From positions 20,485,459 through 20,549,458 of the forward strand of contig OX411543.1 in assembly GCA_948146395.1 (NCBI GenBank): a DNA stretch of 64,000 nucleotides. The letters are read 5' to 3'. Within the stretch, counting starts at the first letter, position 1. Every line of letters begins with the position of its first letter. The notes under the pieces were generated by a model. That model was given only the letters and a program-made list of their open reading frames with translations. It searched no databases and was not told the origin of the DNA. Below are positions 23,046 through 34,269 of this stretch, in pieces. Position numbers and translations under genes: made by a program. Source of the DNA: Fragum whitleyi. Lineage: Eukaryota; Mollusca; Bivalvia; Cardiida; Cardiidae.

Positions 23046-23130
23046 TGAAACCATATTGATGGCACAGCACGAAACAGTTGTAACTCCCTATATGTTTATA
23101 TGGAGTTACAGCCGTTTTTGCGCTGAGCCA
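23046..23130. repeat. imperfect palindrome
   Basis: GATGGCACAGCACGAAACAGTTGTAACTCC pairs with GGAGTTACAGCCGTTTTTGCGCTGAGCCATC around a TATA-rich loop. Arms about 37 bp, with mismatches. Nested in the element 22143-23622. Confidence 0.6.
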
Positions 23131-23822
23131 TCTAATTATTAAGTTGTGGATACTCACTTGAATAGTCTTTACAAGACTTCACTAAGGGGCAAAAGATAGG
23201 AATAATGGACTCTCAATAAAAGGAACAAAAAACAGCTATCATTATCAAGAATTATCAATTAAAGGTTTTTTAAGACTAATTGTTTTTAATCAATGCTATT
23301 GTTCTTGGATAATTACTCGTTACAAGGTCAGAGCAAATGGCATTACCATATTTCCTGTAATAATAGAGCCCTCACAAAAGTAGCACACCTATGATTATTA
23401 GTAAGAAAATCAACTCCAAAAAAGAACTTTTTCAAGACTTCTTCTCTTATTAGAGGCAAATTTCCTCTAAACAATCATTTATATTCTGACTCAAATTAAA
23501 GGGAAAAGGGACTAAAAGACACAAATTTGTTGATTCTTTAAATCATGAAATTGATACTAAATAAAAGCTCCCTGACCATGTTATAAAAGCTCCCGAGAGC
23601 GTTTATTAGGAGAAATACAGTATAGCTCATATCCTAAAACTACTAGGTTTAATTTAAATTTAAGGACCCTTGGATAAGACTTGCCATTACCCAATTTAAT
23701 TTTATTTCATGCAAAATGCATCATTAGCAAAAACTTATACATAAACTTTTTTTCAATTCTTAATGAGCACTTAGGCTGACTTAATCTGAAACTCATTTAC
23801 TTCAGAAACAAGCTTTTCTTCT

Positions 23823-24058
23823 AGGTCCTGTTTTACTAAACATCTTATGATCAAAGTCAAAAATTAAAAGTTGCTTCCATAGTAGTAACTAAATATTGAA
23901 TTCAGTCATGCATCATCTGATTTGAATCATCTTCTAAGGACGATTCCAATGAGATATTGCAAGGCAGAATCTTACAATGGATGAAAACACCAGGTACAAT
24001 TTGTGATTTTGACTTACGATTAATTTTTTTATAAGAAGTTTAGTGACACAGGCCCCTG
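23823..24058. mobile_element. palindromic MITE (GGCCCGTTTTACTAAA ends), copy 1
   Basis: Ends AGGTCCTGTTTTACTAAA and TTTAGTGACACAGGCCCCT. The middle has GACGATTCCAATGAGAT and its partner ATCTGATTTGAATC. The better kept copy at 28234-28468 shows the whole element is a palindrome of about 235 bp. Confidence 0.55.
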
Positions 24059-24388
24059 GTTCTTAAGGAATTCATCTTGGTTCTACTTTCTGGAGAGAAC
24101 ACAATCATTTTTACTAATACATTTGCCAGATGTGCAGGCAGCCAATGAAAAAGATGAGTTTGTTAAGTCCAAATGCCCTTGCAAGCTTAGGTTGTGTTAC
24201 TAGCAACACACATGTGAAATACAGAAGCACTATCAATAACAATGCAAATTAATAGATGTTCAACTTCACAAAAAAATTGACCTTGAAAAATAGCCTTGAC
24301 CTTGAAGGATGATATTTAAGTTTGTATCATGAAAAAGTACTTATCACATGTATGAACAAGTGCATGTCGTATTGCGATGCAATACAGG

Positions 24389-25882
24389 AGTCCCCCACCG
24401 GATAACAAAAAATCCTTGTTTATAATATATCTCCTACTTACTAGATCTTCTTCTCAATGAGATCTACCAATGTACAAAGTTTAAAGTTGCTAGGGCTTAA
24501 AGATAAGGAGATAAGTATGGGACAAAAATGTACGGATAGAAACAACAAAGGGCAATAACTCAAAAAGTGGACATGGCAGAGTGACAGTTCTTGTACATGA
24601 CACTTGTCCTCAATGATATCTATAAGTTCAGCAAATTTGAAGTTTCTAGCACTATTGGTTTAGAAGATATGTTCCGGACAAAAATGTAAAGGTAAAAACA
24701 ACAAAGGGCAATAACTCAAAAAGTGGGCGTGGCAGAGTAACAGTTATTGTACATTACACTTGTCCTCAATGAGATCTATAGGTGAACAAAGTTTAAAGTT
24801 TCTAGCACTTATAGTTTAGGAGATATGATCCGGACAAGAATGTAAGACTAAAAACAACGAAGGGCAATAACTCAAAAAGTGGACATGACAGAGTAACAGT
24901 TCTTATACATGACACTCGTCCTCGATAAGATCTATCAGTGAACAAAGTTTGAAGTTGCAAGCACTTATGGTTTAGGAGATATGATCCGGACAAAATTGTA
25001 AGGGTAAAAACAACAAAGGGCAATAACTGAAAAAGTGGGCATGGCATAATAACAGTTCTTTAAAATGACACTTGTCCTCAATGAGATCTATAAGTGTACA
25101 AAGTTTGAAGTTGCTAGCACTTATAGATCAGGAGATATGATCCGGACAAGAATGTAAGGGTAAAAACAACAAAGGGCAATAACTGAAAAAGTGGGTGTGG
25201 CAGAGTAACAGTTCTTGAACATGACACTTCTCCTCAATGAGATCTATAAGTGTACAAAGTTTGAAGTTGCTAGCACTTATAGTTTAGGAGATATGATCCG
25301 GACAAGAATGTACGGCTAAAAACAACAAAGGGCAATAACTCAAAAAGTGGGCGTGGCAGAGTAACAGTTCTTGAACATGACACTTCTCCTCAATGAGATC
25401 TATAAGTGTACAAAGTTTGAAGTTGCTAGCACTTATAGTTTAGGAGATATGATCCGGACAAGAATGTAAGGCTAAAAACAACAAAGGGCAATAACTCAAA
25501 AAGTGGGTATGACAGAGTAACGGTTCTTGAACATGACACTTTTCCTCAATGATATCTATAAGTGTACAAAGTTTGAAGTTGCTAGCACATATAATTTAGG
25601 AGATATGTTCCAGACAAGAATGTAGGGCTAAAAACAACAAAGGGCAATAACTCAAAAAGTGGGCGTGGCATAGTAACGGTTCTTGAACATGACACTTCTC
25701 CTCAATGAGATCTATAAGTGTACCAAGTTTGAAGTTGCTAGCACATATGGTTTAGAAGATACAGCCCGGACAAAAGTGTGACGGACAGACGGACAGACGG
25801 ACAGACGAACAGACAGACGGACAGACTTACAGACGTAATCAAGCAAACCTATAGTCCCCCAACCGGTAACCGTCGGGGGACT
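24389..25882 (+). mobile_element. pearl/HINE-like element, CCCCCGAC family
   Basis: The 5' edge AGTCCCCCACCGG recurs in the 3' hairpin. The body is eight to nine tandem units with an exact 156-bp period (AACAACAAAGGGCAATAACT at 24541, 24697, 24853, 25009, 25165, 25321, 25477, 25633). Then come a (GACGGACA)n tract and a 3' hairpin AGTCCCCC..CGGGGGACT (25853-25882) followed by TAATAAA. Uniform spacing and high identity suggest a young or homogenised array. Non-coding. Confidence 0.75.
25776..25835. repeat. (GACGGACA)n microsatellite
   Basis: GACGGACAGACG units between the last core unit and the terminal hairpin of the 24389-25882 element. Confidence 0.85.
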
Positions 25883-25918
25883 AATAAATCAGGCGAAATG
25901 TGAAGACTCTTCACTAAT

Positions 25919-27125
25919 GGCCCTGTTACACCTCAACGTTTTAGCCAGCGCATGCATAACATGTTTGGGAAAACGACTAAGTCCGAAAGGGTAAGGAACT
26001 ACTTGTCATAATGCACTCCTGCCTTCCTCCATATGCTCTACCATGTAGGATGACTTTCTACAACCTCTCTTAATCTTGAATAGCTGGTCTTATATTAAGG
26101 GGGAAAATGTGTACCAAATATCAAACTTGTAGTACATATAATAGAATCAAATATTCTGAACAGAACAGAATAGAGTAAAACACGTCTTGTATTATGTCCA
26201 CAAGTTTCAAAGATGTGCTTGTCTTTTTGGTATATTGATAATGATCAAAAGAGATGAATGAATGTTTGTCTTTTTGCGAACGTATTGTTATTCTGACTAA
26301 AGAGCAGACGCTCTTGTAAAGCTATAAACGCAATGTTTAATACACATTTAGGCTACATTCTCCACCTTGACAATCTAAGGAACTAAGAAAATCCGCAAAT
26401 GATATATATAGAAGAAAAGACAAATAGCTTATAACATAACATAATATATCATAACATGTTTATTTATATGACTTGAACGAAATCGTTCATCGTCAAATAT
26501 AGAGAATGCTACCTATAATCGAGTTTTCAAGTCATTCTTAGACTGGTCATGAGGAAAAATGCAGATATGAACATTTCAAAGGGGTCATACACACGTACAT
26601 GCACAAATTTATTTATTTACAAGAAGCTGATGGTAGCAATTCAAGACAAATATGCAGCGGAACTTTTATATTTTCATTAAAAACTGAAACCCTGTCATAC
26701 GCCAAAAACACACTGTGAACTCGCTGGCAACGCGCTAGACACACGTTCAGTACGCTGAAGACAGGCTATGCACACGTTCCCAGTACGCTGGAGACACGCT
26801 AGAAGCATGTTTAACTTTGGGCGAACGTGTTTCTAGCGTGTCCGTAGCGTAAGGGAACGAGCTCCTAGCGTGCTGAGCGTGTTGGGAATGTGTGCGGAAC
26901 GTGTGCAGAGCATGTTCCAACACGTTCGGCACACGCTGAGAAATTTTGTGCATACACAAAATTTTATGAGATACTCAGCGTATCGCAACGTGTGCCAACG
27001 TGTTACAGCGTGCCGATAGCATGTGCGGAACTCGTCAATAGCGTACCCGACGTGTTCGCAGCTTGTTATAAAAAATTCCACACATTCAGCACATGCTGGC
27101 TAAAACGTTAAGGTGTGACAGCCCT
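25919..27125 (+). mobile_element. unclassified TIR element with 11-bp phased CG arrays, copy B (both ends present)
   Basis: Left end GGCCCTGTTACACCTCAACG then TTTTAGCCAGCG; right end CGCTGGCTAAAACG-like (ATGCTGGCTAAAACGTTAAG) then GTGTGACAGCCCT. These are inverted terminal repeats of about 35 bp. The interior is the reverse complement of copy A but lacks A's second array (20155-20365), so B is an internal deletion derivative. ACG/CGT arrays span about 26695-27070. No clear target duplication and no transposase. Confidence 0.65.
26695..27070. repeat. 11-bp phased CG motif arrays of copy B
   Basis: ACG-type motifs (ACACGTTCAGTACGCTGAAG) switch to CGTG-type (GAACGTGTTTCTAGCGTGTC) after AACTTTGGG. 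A small A/T palindrome (AAATTTTGTGCATACACAAAATTTT) lies within. Motif spacing is mostly 11 bp, but several motifs have lost the CG compared with copy A. Confidence 0.75.
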
Positions 27126-27189
27126 ATAACCAATTAAAAGATAAGGCCAAACCTTGTTCTTTCATGTTGAAATTGAGCAATTTTGAAAA

Positions 27190-27490
27190 TATGACTTCTA
27201 CATGTTGAACCTTGAATATTCCTGCTTTGGCAGGATGTAAATATTAAGACCAGAATTCACATAAATGCAGTCCACACCACCTGGTTTTCCTTAAAAATAG
27301 AAAAAGTTTAGATATTTTTTTTCTTATTTTTCAAAATTAATACATACTGACTTGTATTTAGTGCATCCAGTGCTTTCAGCACTTTTAATTGAGCCTGTGC
27401 GTGAGATTTCAAACATTTTCAAAAGGCAAAGCAAAGACTCGTACCAGCCTGTGCATCCACACATTCTGACCAGAGTCTTTACTATGCCTT
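27190..27490 (+). mobile_element. decayed TTAA MITE (CCCTTGTCATGCTG family)
   Basis: Family motifs CCTGCTTTGGCAGGATGTAA, ATGCAGTCCACACCACCTG and TTAGTGCATCCAGTGCTTTCAGCAC are present in order. Both ends are eroded. Confidence 0.4.
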
Positions 27491-28233
27491 TAGTAAATAG
27501 ATAAGGTATCAAAGTATTTGTAGACCATCAGATAACTTTGTATTTACAGTATGTGGCTGTCTACGCTACCCAATGTTTGCACCTCACAAATATTTCAAAT
27601 TGTTGAAAATGTCAAGCATAAGCTCAATTCAAAGCAGTTTTGCCATGCTTTTTACTCCACCTGATAAATGTTAAGATAATTTTGCATCAGTTCGAAATAA
27701 GAATATTCCCTATGCACATGAAACTTTTCCAATTAAAAGGGCTTGTACATTAAACCTGAAAGTAAATATCTTAAGGGAAACAACTCAAATTTTCTGTTTG
27801 CACTAATCAACATTTAAATTCCTTGTTATCTCCCTTAAAGCTACGGTTTTATGTACCTTTTTCACTAGGATGACAAAGTGATTTTTTTTCCTGAAAGCAG
27901 TCATCCTCTATAATACAGTCCTTAATTGTATCTTAAATTGTTGATATTTTGTATTTTTGAAATATTATTGAAACAGAGTTCTTATGTACCATTTTCTACG
28001 CCAGAAACTTGGTGATTTCATTTTAAATTGCACCCACTTTTTGATGTTGTGTACAAACTCTTTCAATTTTGCATTGGATTCCAAATCATCAGAAACCCTG
28101 GTTTGGTTCTTGACACTGACACATCCTTCCACTTGTTTCACATTAACAGGTTGATAATCTTAAACTTATGCGCGTAAAAGCAGCTGTAGGAACGTAAAGA
28201 ATGTCCTGGAAGTACCGGTGAGAGAAATACCAG
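27491..28233. other. no recognised feature
   Basis: AT-rich. Nothing recognised. Confidence 0.45.
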
Positions 28234-28468
28234 GGGCCCGATACTAAAATCCTTCAAGGCTTAAGATTTTTTTTTGCGTAAGTCAAAAATTAAAGTTACT
28301 TCTACAGTGGTAACTAAATATAGAATTCTGTCATGCAAAATCTCATTGGAATCGTAGACGATTCCAATGAGATTTTATATGGCAGAATCTATATTGAAAA
28401 CACTAGGTAAGACTTGAGATTTTTACTCACAATCATTTTTTTTGTAAGACCTTTAGTAAAACGGGCCC
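28234..28468. mobile_element. palindromic MITE (GGGCCCG ends), copy 2
   Basis: Ends GGGCCCGATACTAAAA and TTTAGTAAAACGGGCCC. The centre TCTCATTGGAATCGTAGACG then ATTCCAATGAGA (28341-28372) is a near-perfect hairpin. The arms pair over most of the 235 bp. Copy 1 is at 23823-24058. Confidence 0.65.
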
Positions 28469-28507
28469 AAGGACTCTACTTTGAGGTGTACCAGCAGATG
28501 CAATATG

Positions 28508-28700
28508 TTTCAAAGGGGTTTTACGCCACTTTTAACAATTTTTAAGTCATATTGAAACAGCTGGAGCACCTAACAATGGTTTCTTGGAATTTCAGAAACC
28601 GGTTCTTTCATTACATCCTTTCCTAGCCTCTAGCTGCTATCCTCCCATAGGTCTACAATTTTGGAGACATATAAGTCTAATGAGCCCTGCAGTTGGGATT
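28508..28700 (-). mobile_element. SINE (ATTGATTGA-tailed family), headless copy
   Basis: GGGTTTTACGCCACTTTTAAC, AGCTGGAGCACCTAACAATG and CCTTTCCTAGCCTCTAGCTG match the body of the SINE at 16094-16375. The tRNA-like head is missing. The open frame at 28584-28865 overlaps it and is chance. Confidence 0.55.
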
Positions 28701-28972
28701 AAAGCTGTGGAATTGTCAAAAGCAACATTAAATCCCATTAAAACAAAAAAATCTTTGAATCTTGACAGGCCAAAAATTTGTAAAATGGAAAAGGATTATG
28801 CCTTATCAATAATTCCTTATTCTCACTTAAGTAATAATATTTACTTTTCATCTTATCAAAAGTAACAGGTAATATTGCTGATAGTTCTATCTACAATAAA
28901 TATTAACCCTTATCCTGATAAATTAAAATTTTGTTAAATCAAACAAACTGCAAACTATTGGCATATCTTGAC

Positions 28973-29300
28973 TGCCTCGATAGCTCAGTGGTTAGAGCGT
29001 AGGTCTTCTGATCCGGAGATCAGGGGTTCGAGTCCTGGTCACAGCGAGGTGTTTCCTTGGGCAAGAAACTTTATAGTCACCGCCTTAGTCCACCCAGCTG
29101 TAAATGGGTAGCAGTGGATGAAAATCCTTCAAAAAAAATTAAAAAAAGGATTCCACTGCCTCTCGAATTTCTCACGCAAACTTGATAACATCTAGAATGA
29201 TTAAATGTCGGTTAAATGCTATACATAGCTTATGTTAATTGTTAACTGTACCTCGTACAACCCCCCCCCCCCTCCCCGACTATAAATAAAGATTATGGAG
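28973..29300 (+). mobile_element. tRNA-derived SINE (Arg-like head)
   Basis: The head at 28973-29046 has TAGCTCAGTGGTTAGAGC (A box) and GGTTCGAGTCC (B box) and a CTTCTGA loop that would give a UCU anticodon. The anticodon stem is mispaired, so it is not a working tRNA. The body CCTTGGGCAAGAAACTTTAT and CCACCCAGCTGTAAATGGGT resembles a conserved central domain shared by several animal SINE families. Poly-C and A-rich sequence follow. Confidence 0.65.
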
Positions 29301-29667
29301 ATAGAGAGAATCACTCTGGCACAATAATGATAAGGAGAGAGCAGGCAGTGTAGGTAATGATCAGACTGCATATGTATACACAAAGAAAAGAGTATTGAAA
29401 CATCTAAATGTACCGTATTTCCTCTAATAATAACTCGCTAAATAACATTATCTTATAACTATACAAATATCTGTGTGATAACATCACATATGATATTTTT
29501 TATGATATCATTTGGATATTTTAAGAACAATGACATAATGCGGTTATTTTTAGAAACTTGCATTTCTGTTGGAAACATTGATGAAAACAAAGCAAATAGA
29601 GTTTATAAGATAAATATAATTAACACATGCTTAGTGTATTGTATGAAAAAATATCTAACTCTGTTGT

Positions 29668-29720
29668 GAGAATTGATAATTGTCTTGGCAGAGCCTCAGC
29701 CTCGACAATTAACAATTCTC
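29668..29720. repeat. hairpin
   Basis: GAGAATTGATAATTGTC and GACAATTAACAATTCTC are inverted around TTGGCAGAGCCTCAGCCTC; the loop also pairs partly (GAGGCTGAGGCTC on the other strand). Possibly one end of a palindromic element. Confidence 0.5.
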
Positions 29721-29958
29721 CCAATCTCACTAAGTACGTATTATATATTCCCAGCTATTCAAACCCTGCCAAGTGAATCATAACGCAGAATAAATATTTT
29801 CAACTGCAATCGCAGAAAGTTTGTATGATTATTCATTTACTAATCAGCTGATGAAAAATAGAAATCGCCAAGGTGTTGATTTCCATGAATGTTTCATTTT
29901 TACTTTATAGCTAAGCTTTATAAGACCCAATTTGAAAAAAGTTCACTGAAACATTTAA

Positions 29959-30215
29959 CTCTTGTCATACTGAACCAAGAAAATCCTCTCTTTGGCAGAG
30001 GGTTTAGACATAGTTCACATGATAGTTCAGCCTACACAAATCTGCAGTCAGATCAAAGTCTATACCACCTGAATTTCATTTTCAAACCAGAAAAGTTTAA
30101 AAAGAATATTTTTTTTCAATATGATATAACTGACTCAAATTAAGAATAATAAGAGCCTCCAGCATTTTGATTTTAGTACAATTTTGTCGAGGTTCTTTAT
30201 TCAGGATGGCAAGGG
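29959..30215 (+). mobile_element. TTAA MITE (CCCTTGTCATGCTGAATA family)
   Basis: TTAA (29955-29958) then CTCTTGTCATACTGAACC. Internal CTTTGGCAGAGG, AATCTGCAGTCAGATCAAAG and AACCAGAAAAGTTTAAAAA. Right end TTTATTCAGGATGGCAAGGG. Frames on both strands here (29889-30143, 30097-30294) are chance. Confidence 0.55.
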
Positions 30216-30268
30216 ATAATTGTTCTAAATATCTAAAATTTTGTCCAATGGGTACTGTGTATGGGTTG

Positions 30269-30406
30269 AGGTAGTGGACCTGTAATAGTTCCACAATGTT
30301 TTGGAGTGAAGAACTTTAACAGTGATTTTCATTCGGAAACCTTGGTCATCATTGTGAAAGATCATGAGTTTCAAAATGTTATGGAACTATTACGGGTCAA
30401 CTACCT
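30269..30406. mobile_element. palindromic MITE (AAGGTAGTGGACCCGTAATA family), copy 1
   Basis: Left AGGTAGTGGACCTGTAATAG..., right TATTACGGGTCAACTACCTT, with inner arms TCATTCGGAAACC / ACCTTGGTCATCAT. Other copies are at about 32283-32407 (one arm truncated) and 46601-46748. About 140 bp. Just right, 30409-30455 is a right-end fragment of the CCCTTGTCATGCTG MITE family. Confidence 0.6.
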
Positions 30407-31012
30407 TAATACAATTTTGCCAAGGTTGTTTTTTCAGCATGACAAGGGATAAATATTTTAACTACATTTATTACAATTTTCAAGGTCAAGGATTGAAGTA
30501 ATAAGAAATAAGATAGCAATAATTTGATAGATTAGAACTCATTATATAGTGATAAATACAGGCAATTCACCTATATCTTTTCAGAAATTAATTCCATTTT
30601 ATGTTTAGTTCATACTAATTTATTTCAGTTTGATTTGGACAAAAGCTAAAGCTTACAGAGTGGCTCTTGAACACTCAAACCAGATATGTTCACATCCCTG
30701 AGAAAGGCAAAGGTTTAAACCCAATGCTTACCAATTCTTTGGCTGGGTGTGTCAAGAACAACACCAGGTTTGGACACTATTTAAGGGGAGTCCATAAGTC
30801 CGAGACTCCTTGTTTACCAGTTTGGACACCTTCATTGTGAAATTAAAGTAAGGAGTCCAATGGACTCCCTCACCATTATGACAATATTTCAACAAACACA
30901 ATTGCACTGGGCAATTTTCTATTAAAAACTGTGTCAAAACTAGATATATTCACTGAAACATACCGTAACATATGTTTTCATCCAGTAATATTTTGTAGCA
31001 AAACTATCTTCT

Positions 31013-31062
31013 TCTTTTTTTTTTTGGGGGGGGGGGACTTAAAACAAGCAATTTCTTCTTTT
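31013..31062. repeat. remnant arm of the CCCTTTGC MITE palindrome next to a T/G homopolymer run
   Basis: ACAAGCAATTTCTTCTTTTTC then CACAATGTTCTC matches the right arm of the MITE at 34583-34803. A T-run followed by a G-run lies immediately to its left. Confidence 0.4.
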
Positions 31063-32282
31063 TCACAATGTTCTCCCAATTATGAAAATCCAGACTCCTT
31101 ACTTTGAGCTTGGACTTCTTGATTTCATAAGTTGAGAGTGTAATAGACTCCCTACTCGCAGAAGTAAGTGTCAATCCTAATCTCAATTTTGAACGTTACA
31201 TATTTCATCGGATGCCAGCAGTACAAAAAATGCATCTCATTCCGAGGCCAGAAATCTGTACTAGTGTCGATCCCTGAACACTGATGCTGAAACTGACACC
31301 AAGGCCTAAATATAGCAACAGGGTTTTAAGGGACACAGGTTTTAAAAGTCTGAGACTCCCAAGGAGGTAGCAATTAAGGATGTTCAAAGTAACCAGAAAC
31401 TGTTGTGAGTCCAAAGGACCCGGACCCCTGAGAATCTGTAAGAATGTCTAATACTTCACTTCCCTTTTATCCACTAATATCTTAAAGATTACATGAATTA
31501 ATCCTCAAGAAATGTCCTTAATTCAACACACACTCTTACCTTAGAGCAAGGACCACTTAAACTACAATTATTGAGTCCACAGGAACACATTTGGTTGATA
31601 TCAACGTAAAAACCTGTAGTAATACTTTAGTTTACCAAAAACAGCCGAGTTAAAATTGAATTGAAATCGACATTCCATAAAATGAAAATTTACTTACAAA
31701 TTCCATGTAATAAATCTGTTTTGCACTTTTCCTGAGATATCACATACACACTTCAGCAAAACTTTAATATCTGCTATAATATCTGGATTCTCTGAAAAAC
31801 AATTGCTAACTTCTCCATAATTTGCAAGTATCGGCCTTTCTCTATATATAATAAATTGCATATGTTTACCTCTCATAATAAATGCCCAGGGATATACTTT
31901 CAAATGTCAGTTTGAGCTATTCCAAATGTTAGTAAACCTGCTTGACTTTTCTTCAAAGCTAGAACGTTTCTAACTTATGATATAATGTCAAAATTTTATT
32001 AAGAAATGTCTTCCCGAAACATTTTCTCTGATACATTTATTCTGAATATTTAATTCCATTAAGTTATTAGTCTGCTTTCTCAGGGCATCACAGAACTCAC
32101 TACTTAAGATCAATTTGTGTTGGATTACAAGTCCACCTCTAAACCACCGAGTTCAACTCTTAAATCGCTTCTATTCCTGCTTTGGTAAAAACTTCCCCAT
32201 TACCTTCCAAAAAGGGGGATTTGTCAAAAGTATGAGCTAAAATGCACAATCGCCCCTCCTAGAATAGACACTGAACTTGACT
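31063..32282. other. no recognised feature
   Basis: Several minus-strand frames (31004-31186, 31205-31414, 31694-31903) show no domain or family similarity. No repeat members recognised. Confidence 0.45.
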
Positions 32283-32407
32283 GAAGTTATGAACTTTAAC
32301 TGTGTTAACCAAGGATTCCTAATGATTTTCATTAGGAATTCTCGGTCAACATTGCTATAGTTCATGAGTTCCAAAATGTTGCAGAACTATTACGTGTCCA
32401 CTACCTT
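32283..32407. mobile_element. palindromic MITE (AAGGTAGTGGACCCGTAATA family), copy 2, truncated
   Basis: ATGAACTTTAACTGTG, then a centre GGATTCCTAATGATTTTCAT / TAGGAATTCT, then CAGAACTATTACGTGTCC and ACTACCTTAG. The left terminus is lost. Confidence 0.5.
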
Positions 32408-33007
32408 AGTATTTTCCTGACTGAGCTAGTTATGCTTATGGGCAATTTTGTTGAAACAGCAGGCTAAGGATTAAAATGAGAGTCTGGGAGTGAATATCTG
32501 TGATATCTCAATTAAATCAAGGGAGGGGGGCTTTTCAAACTTAATTAATTTACTGCAAGCTGGCTGCAGGTTTTGGAGATAAGACAAAGTTGTACAAATA
32601 ATCCACTGGAGTAGAAAAGTACATGTGTCTAATCCTTTTCCAGATAATGAAAATTGTTGATCTGTTCCTTGCAGAGACAATTACTATATTTATGAAAATA
32701 AATGTTTTAAGAAGCTCTACAAAACTTACATGATAGGGAGATTTTATTTAGCACCTATTTTCTGATGAAATATGTCCATTAAATATCTGTACGCACAACT
32801 CAAAGGACTGAAAGGCCTAAATGCAGTCAAGACTGAACAACATTTATTTTTTCAAAAAAACACTCTTTGGGCCAATTTACAAGATCTTTTGATATTTTCA
32901 TACAACTAGCCACAAGTCCTCTATTAGTTAAATGGATTTAGTACAAAGTGGTACAATTTGATAGCTTTTACTTTAGGAGATATGCTTTGGACAAGCCTAA
33001 GTATTCA
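32408..33007. other. no recognised feature
   Basis: AT-rich. Nothing coding recognised. Confidence 0.45.
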
Positions 33008-33490
33008 AACAAGAGTAACATGATGGTCCTAGCTCACCTGAGTCTCTTTGACCCCTGGGACATTACATTAATTAAATAGGCAGATGTCAACAAGGAAACA
33101 ATTTTTTCATAAGATCAATACCATGGAATGTTTTCGGCCAGGGTCCTGATATGAACAAACTTGGTAGAGGTCCACTAGATGATGCTACATACCAAATATG
33201 AAAGCTGTCTTTCACCTGGTTTCAGAGATGAAGATTTTTGAAGATTTTCCTATTTTCATCCTTTTTATTAAGGTTAAAGGGAAAGTTAATGGTGGATTTC
33301 ACTTATTTGAACAACTTTGGTAATGCTTGACCCAAAGAACATGGACCCTGCCAAGTTTCATCAAGATTGGTCCACCAGTTTAGGAGGAAAAAATTCTGGA
33401 TGCCGGACGATGCACAACTGACGCACGACTGACGCCGGACACTGTTCGATCACAAAAACTAACCTTGAGCACTTCGTGCTCAGGTGAGCT
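33008..33490 (+). mobile_element. pearl/HINE-like element, CTCACCTGA family, copy 3 (short)
   Basis: The 5' end ACAAGAGTAACATGATGGTCC then AGCTCACCTGAG. One to two diverged core units with CCAAGTTTCATCAAGATTGG. A GACGCACGACTGACGCCGGAC tract. The 3' hairpin TTGAGCACTTCGTGCTCAGG ends TGAGCT. At 483 bp it is a minimal version of the 1.6-3 kb copies at 3.8-8.5 kb, showing that the ends move with few core units. Confidence 0.65.
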
Positions 33491-33660
33491 TAAAATCAAA
33501 GTGCAATAACTCCCAAATTATGCAAGTAAGAGTTGTAGTTCTTGTGCACTGCACTTTTCCTCCATGAGATCTATCCATGTATTAAGTATGAAGCTGATAG
33601 TTTTTATACTTTTAAGTAGATGTGCTCTGGAAAAGTTAAGTGACAGAAAGACGAAAGGAT
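33491..33660 (+). repeat. diverged core unit of the CCCCCGAC pearl family
   Basis: AAAGTGCAATAACTCCCAAA, TTCTTGTGCACTGCACTTTT and CTCCATGAGATCTAT match the 156-bp unit at 24541-25633 in order. Single copy, no hairpin. Confidence 0.5.
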
Positions 33661-34269
33661 GGAATAATTGAATTACAGACAGAGACTGTCATTTCATCTC
33701 TCATTCTCTTATGATATTTATCAGATATAGCAAGATTGGTTTTAGCAAAATATCGGATACATGGTCCTGTATGTAATTTTCTTCCCTTTTTAAGAGGTCT
33801 TGTCATGAAATAGTCGTCTGCACCAGCAAATCCAGGTTATTAGCAACCAATTCACAGAGAAATTTTAAGAAATTCCAATTGCCTATTGCCAGTTTGTCAT
33901 GTAATCTAAACAATTGTATAACAAGGGCAAGGTGTAATGGTGTCAAACTGGAACTTTAAGCAAGACTTTGGATTTGAAAATTACTTAAATATTTTCCGAA
34001 TTATCTATCAAAATCTCTTTGCCACTTTTGATCACTAAATCACAAATTTCCAATTGAATGGGGGAGATCTTTAGGGATCCTAAGGGATGACAGGATATGA
34101 CAGGATATGAAATTCATGCAACTTTAAATGCTGCAATATTTTTGGTAATTTAAAAGAGGAAATTTACTTGGAATATATTATTATTGTGTTCTCTGTCAAA
34201 ATATTCAACAGATGGGGGATAACTCTGAATGCATTTTTGTACAAATTAAGCACTATTTACTTACATTTC

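Larger units (their letters stand above)
22143..23622. mobile_element. 1.5 kb element with inverted arms of about 190 bp
   Basis: Left arm (about 22143-22330): AATAAACGCTCCC, ATAACATGGTCAGGGAGC, TTTATTTAGTAT, then AAATAAGAGAAGAAGTCT. The right arm (about 23400-23622) is the inverse: AGACTTCTTCTCTTATT ... AAATAAAAGCTCCCTGACCATG ... GAGCGTTTATT. The interior holds a small palindrome and pearl-like core sequence but no ORF. A possible solo end of this family (ACCGTATTTCCTCTAATAAT) is near 29414. Superfamily not assigned. Confidence 0.6.

Noticed and set aside
28973..29046. tRNA-Arg(UCU) gene
   Set aside because: A and B boxes are good but the anticodon stem does not pair, and a SINE body follows directly.
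29261..29278. Poly-C run as a regulatory or G-quadruplex element
   Set aside because: Follows a SINE body; simple homopolymer expansion is the simpler reading.
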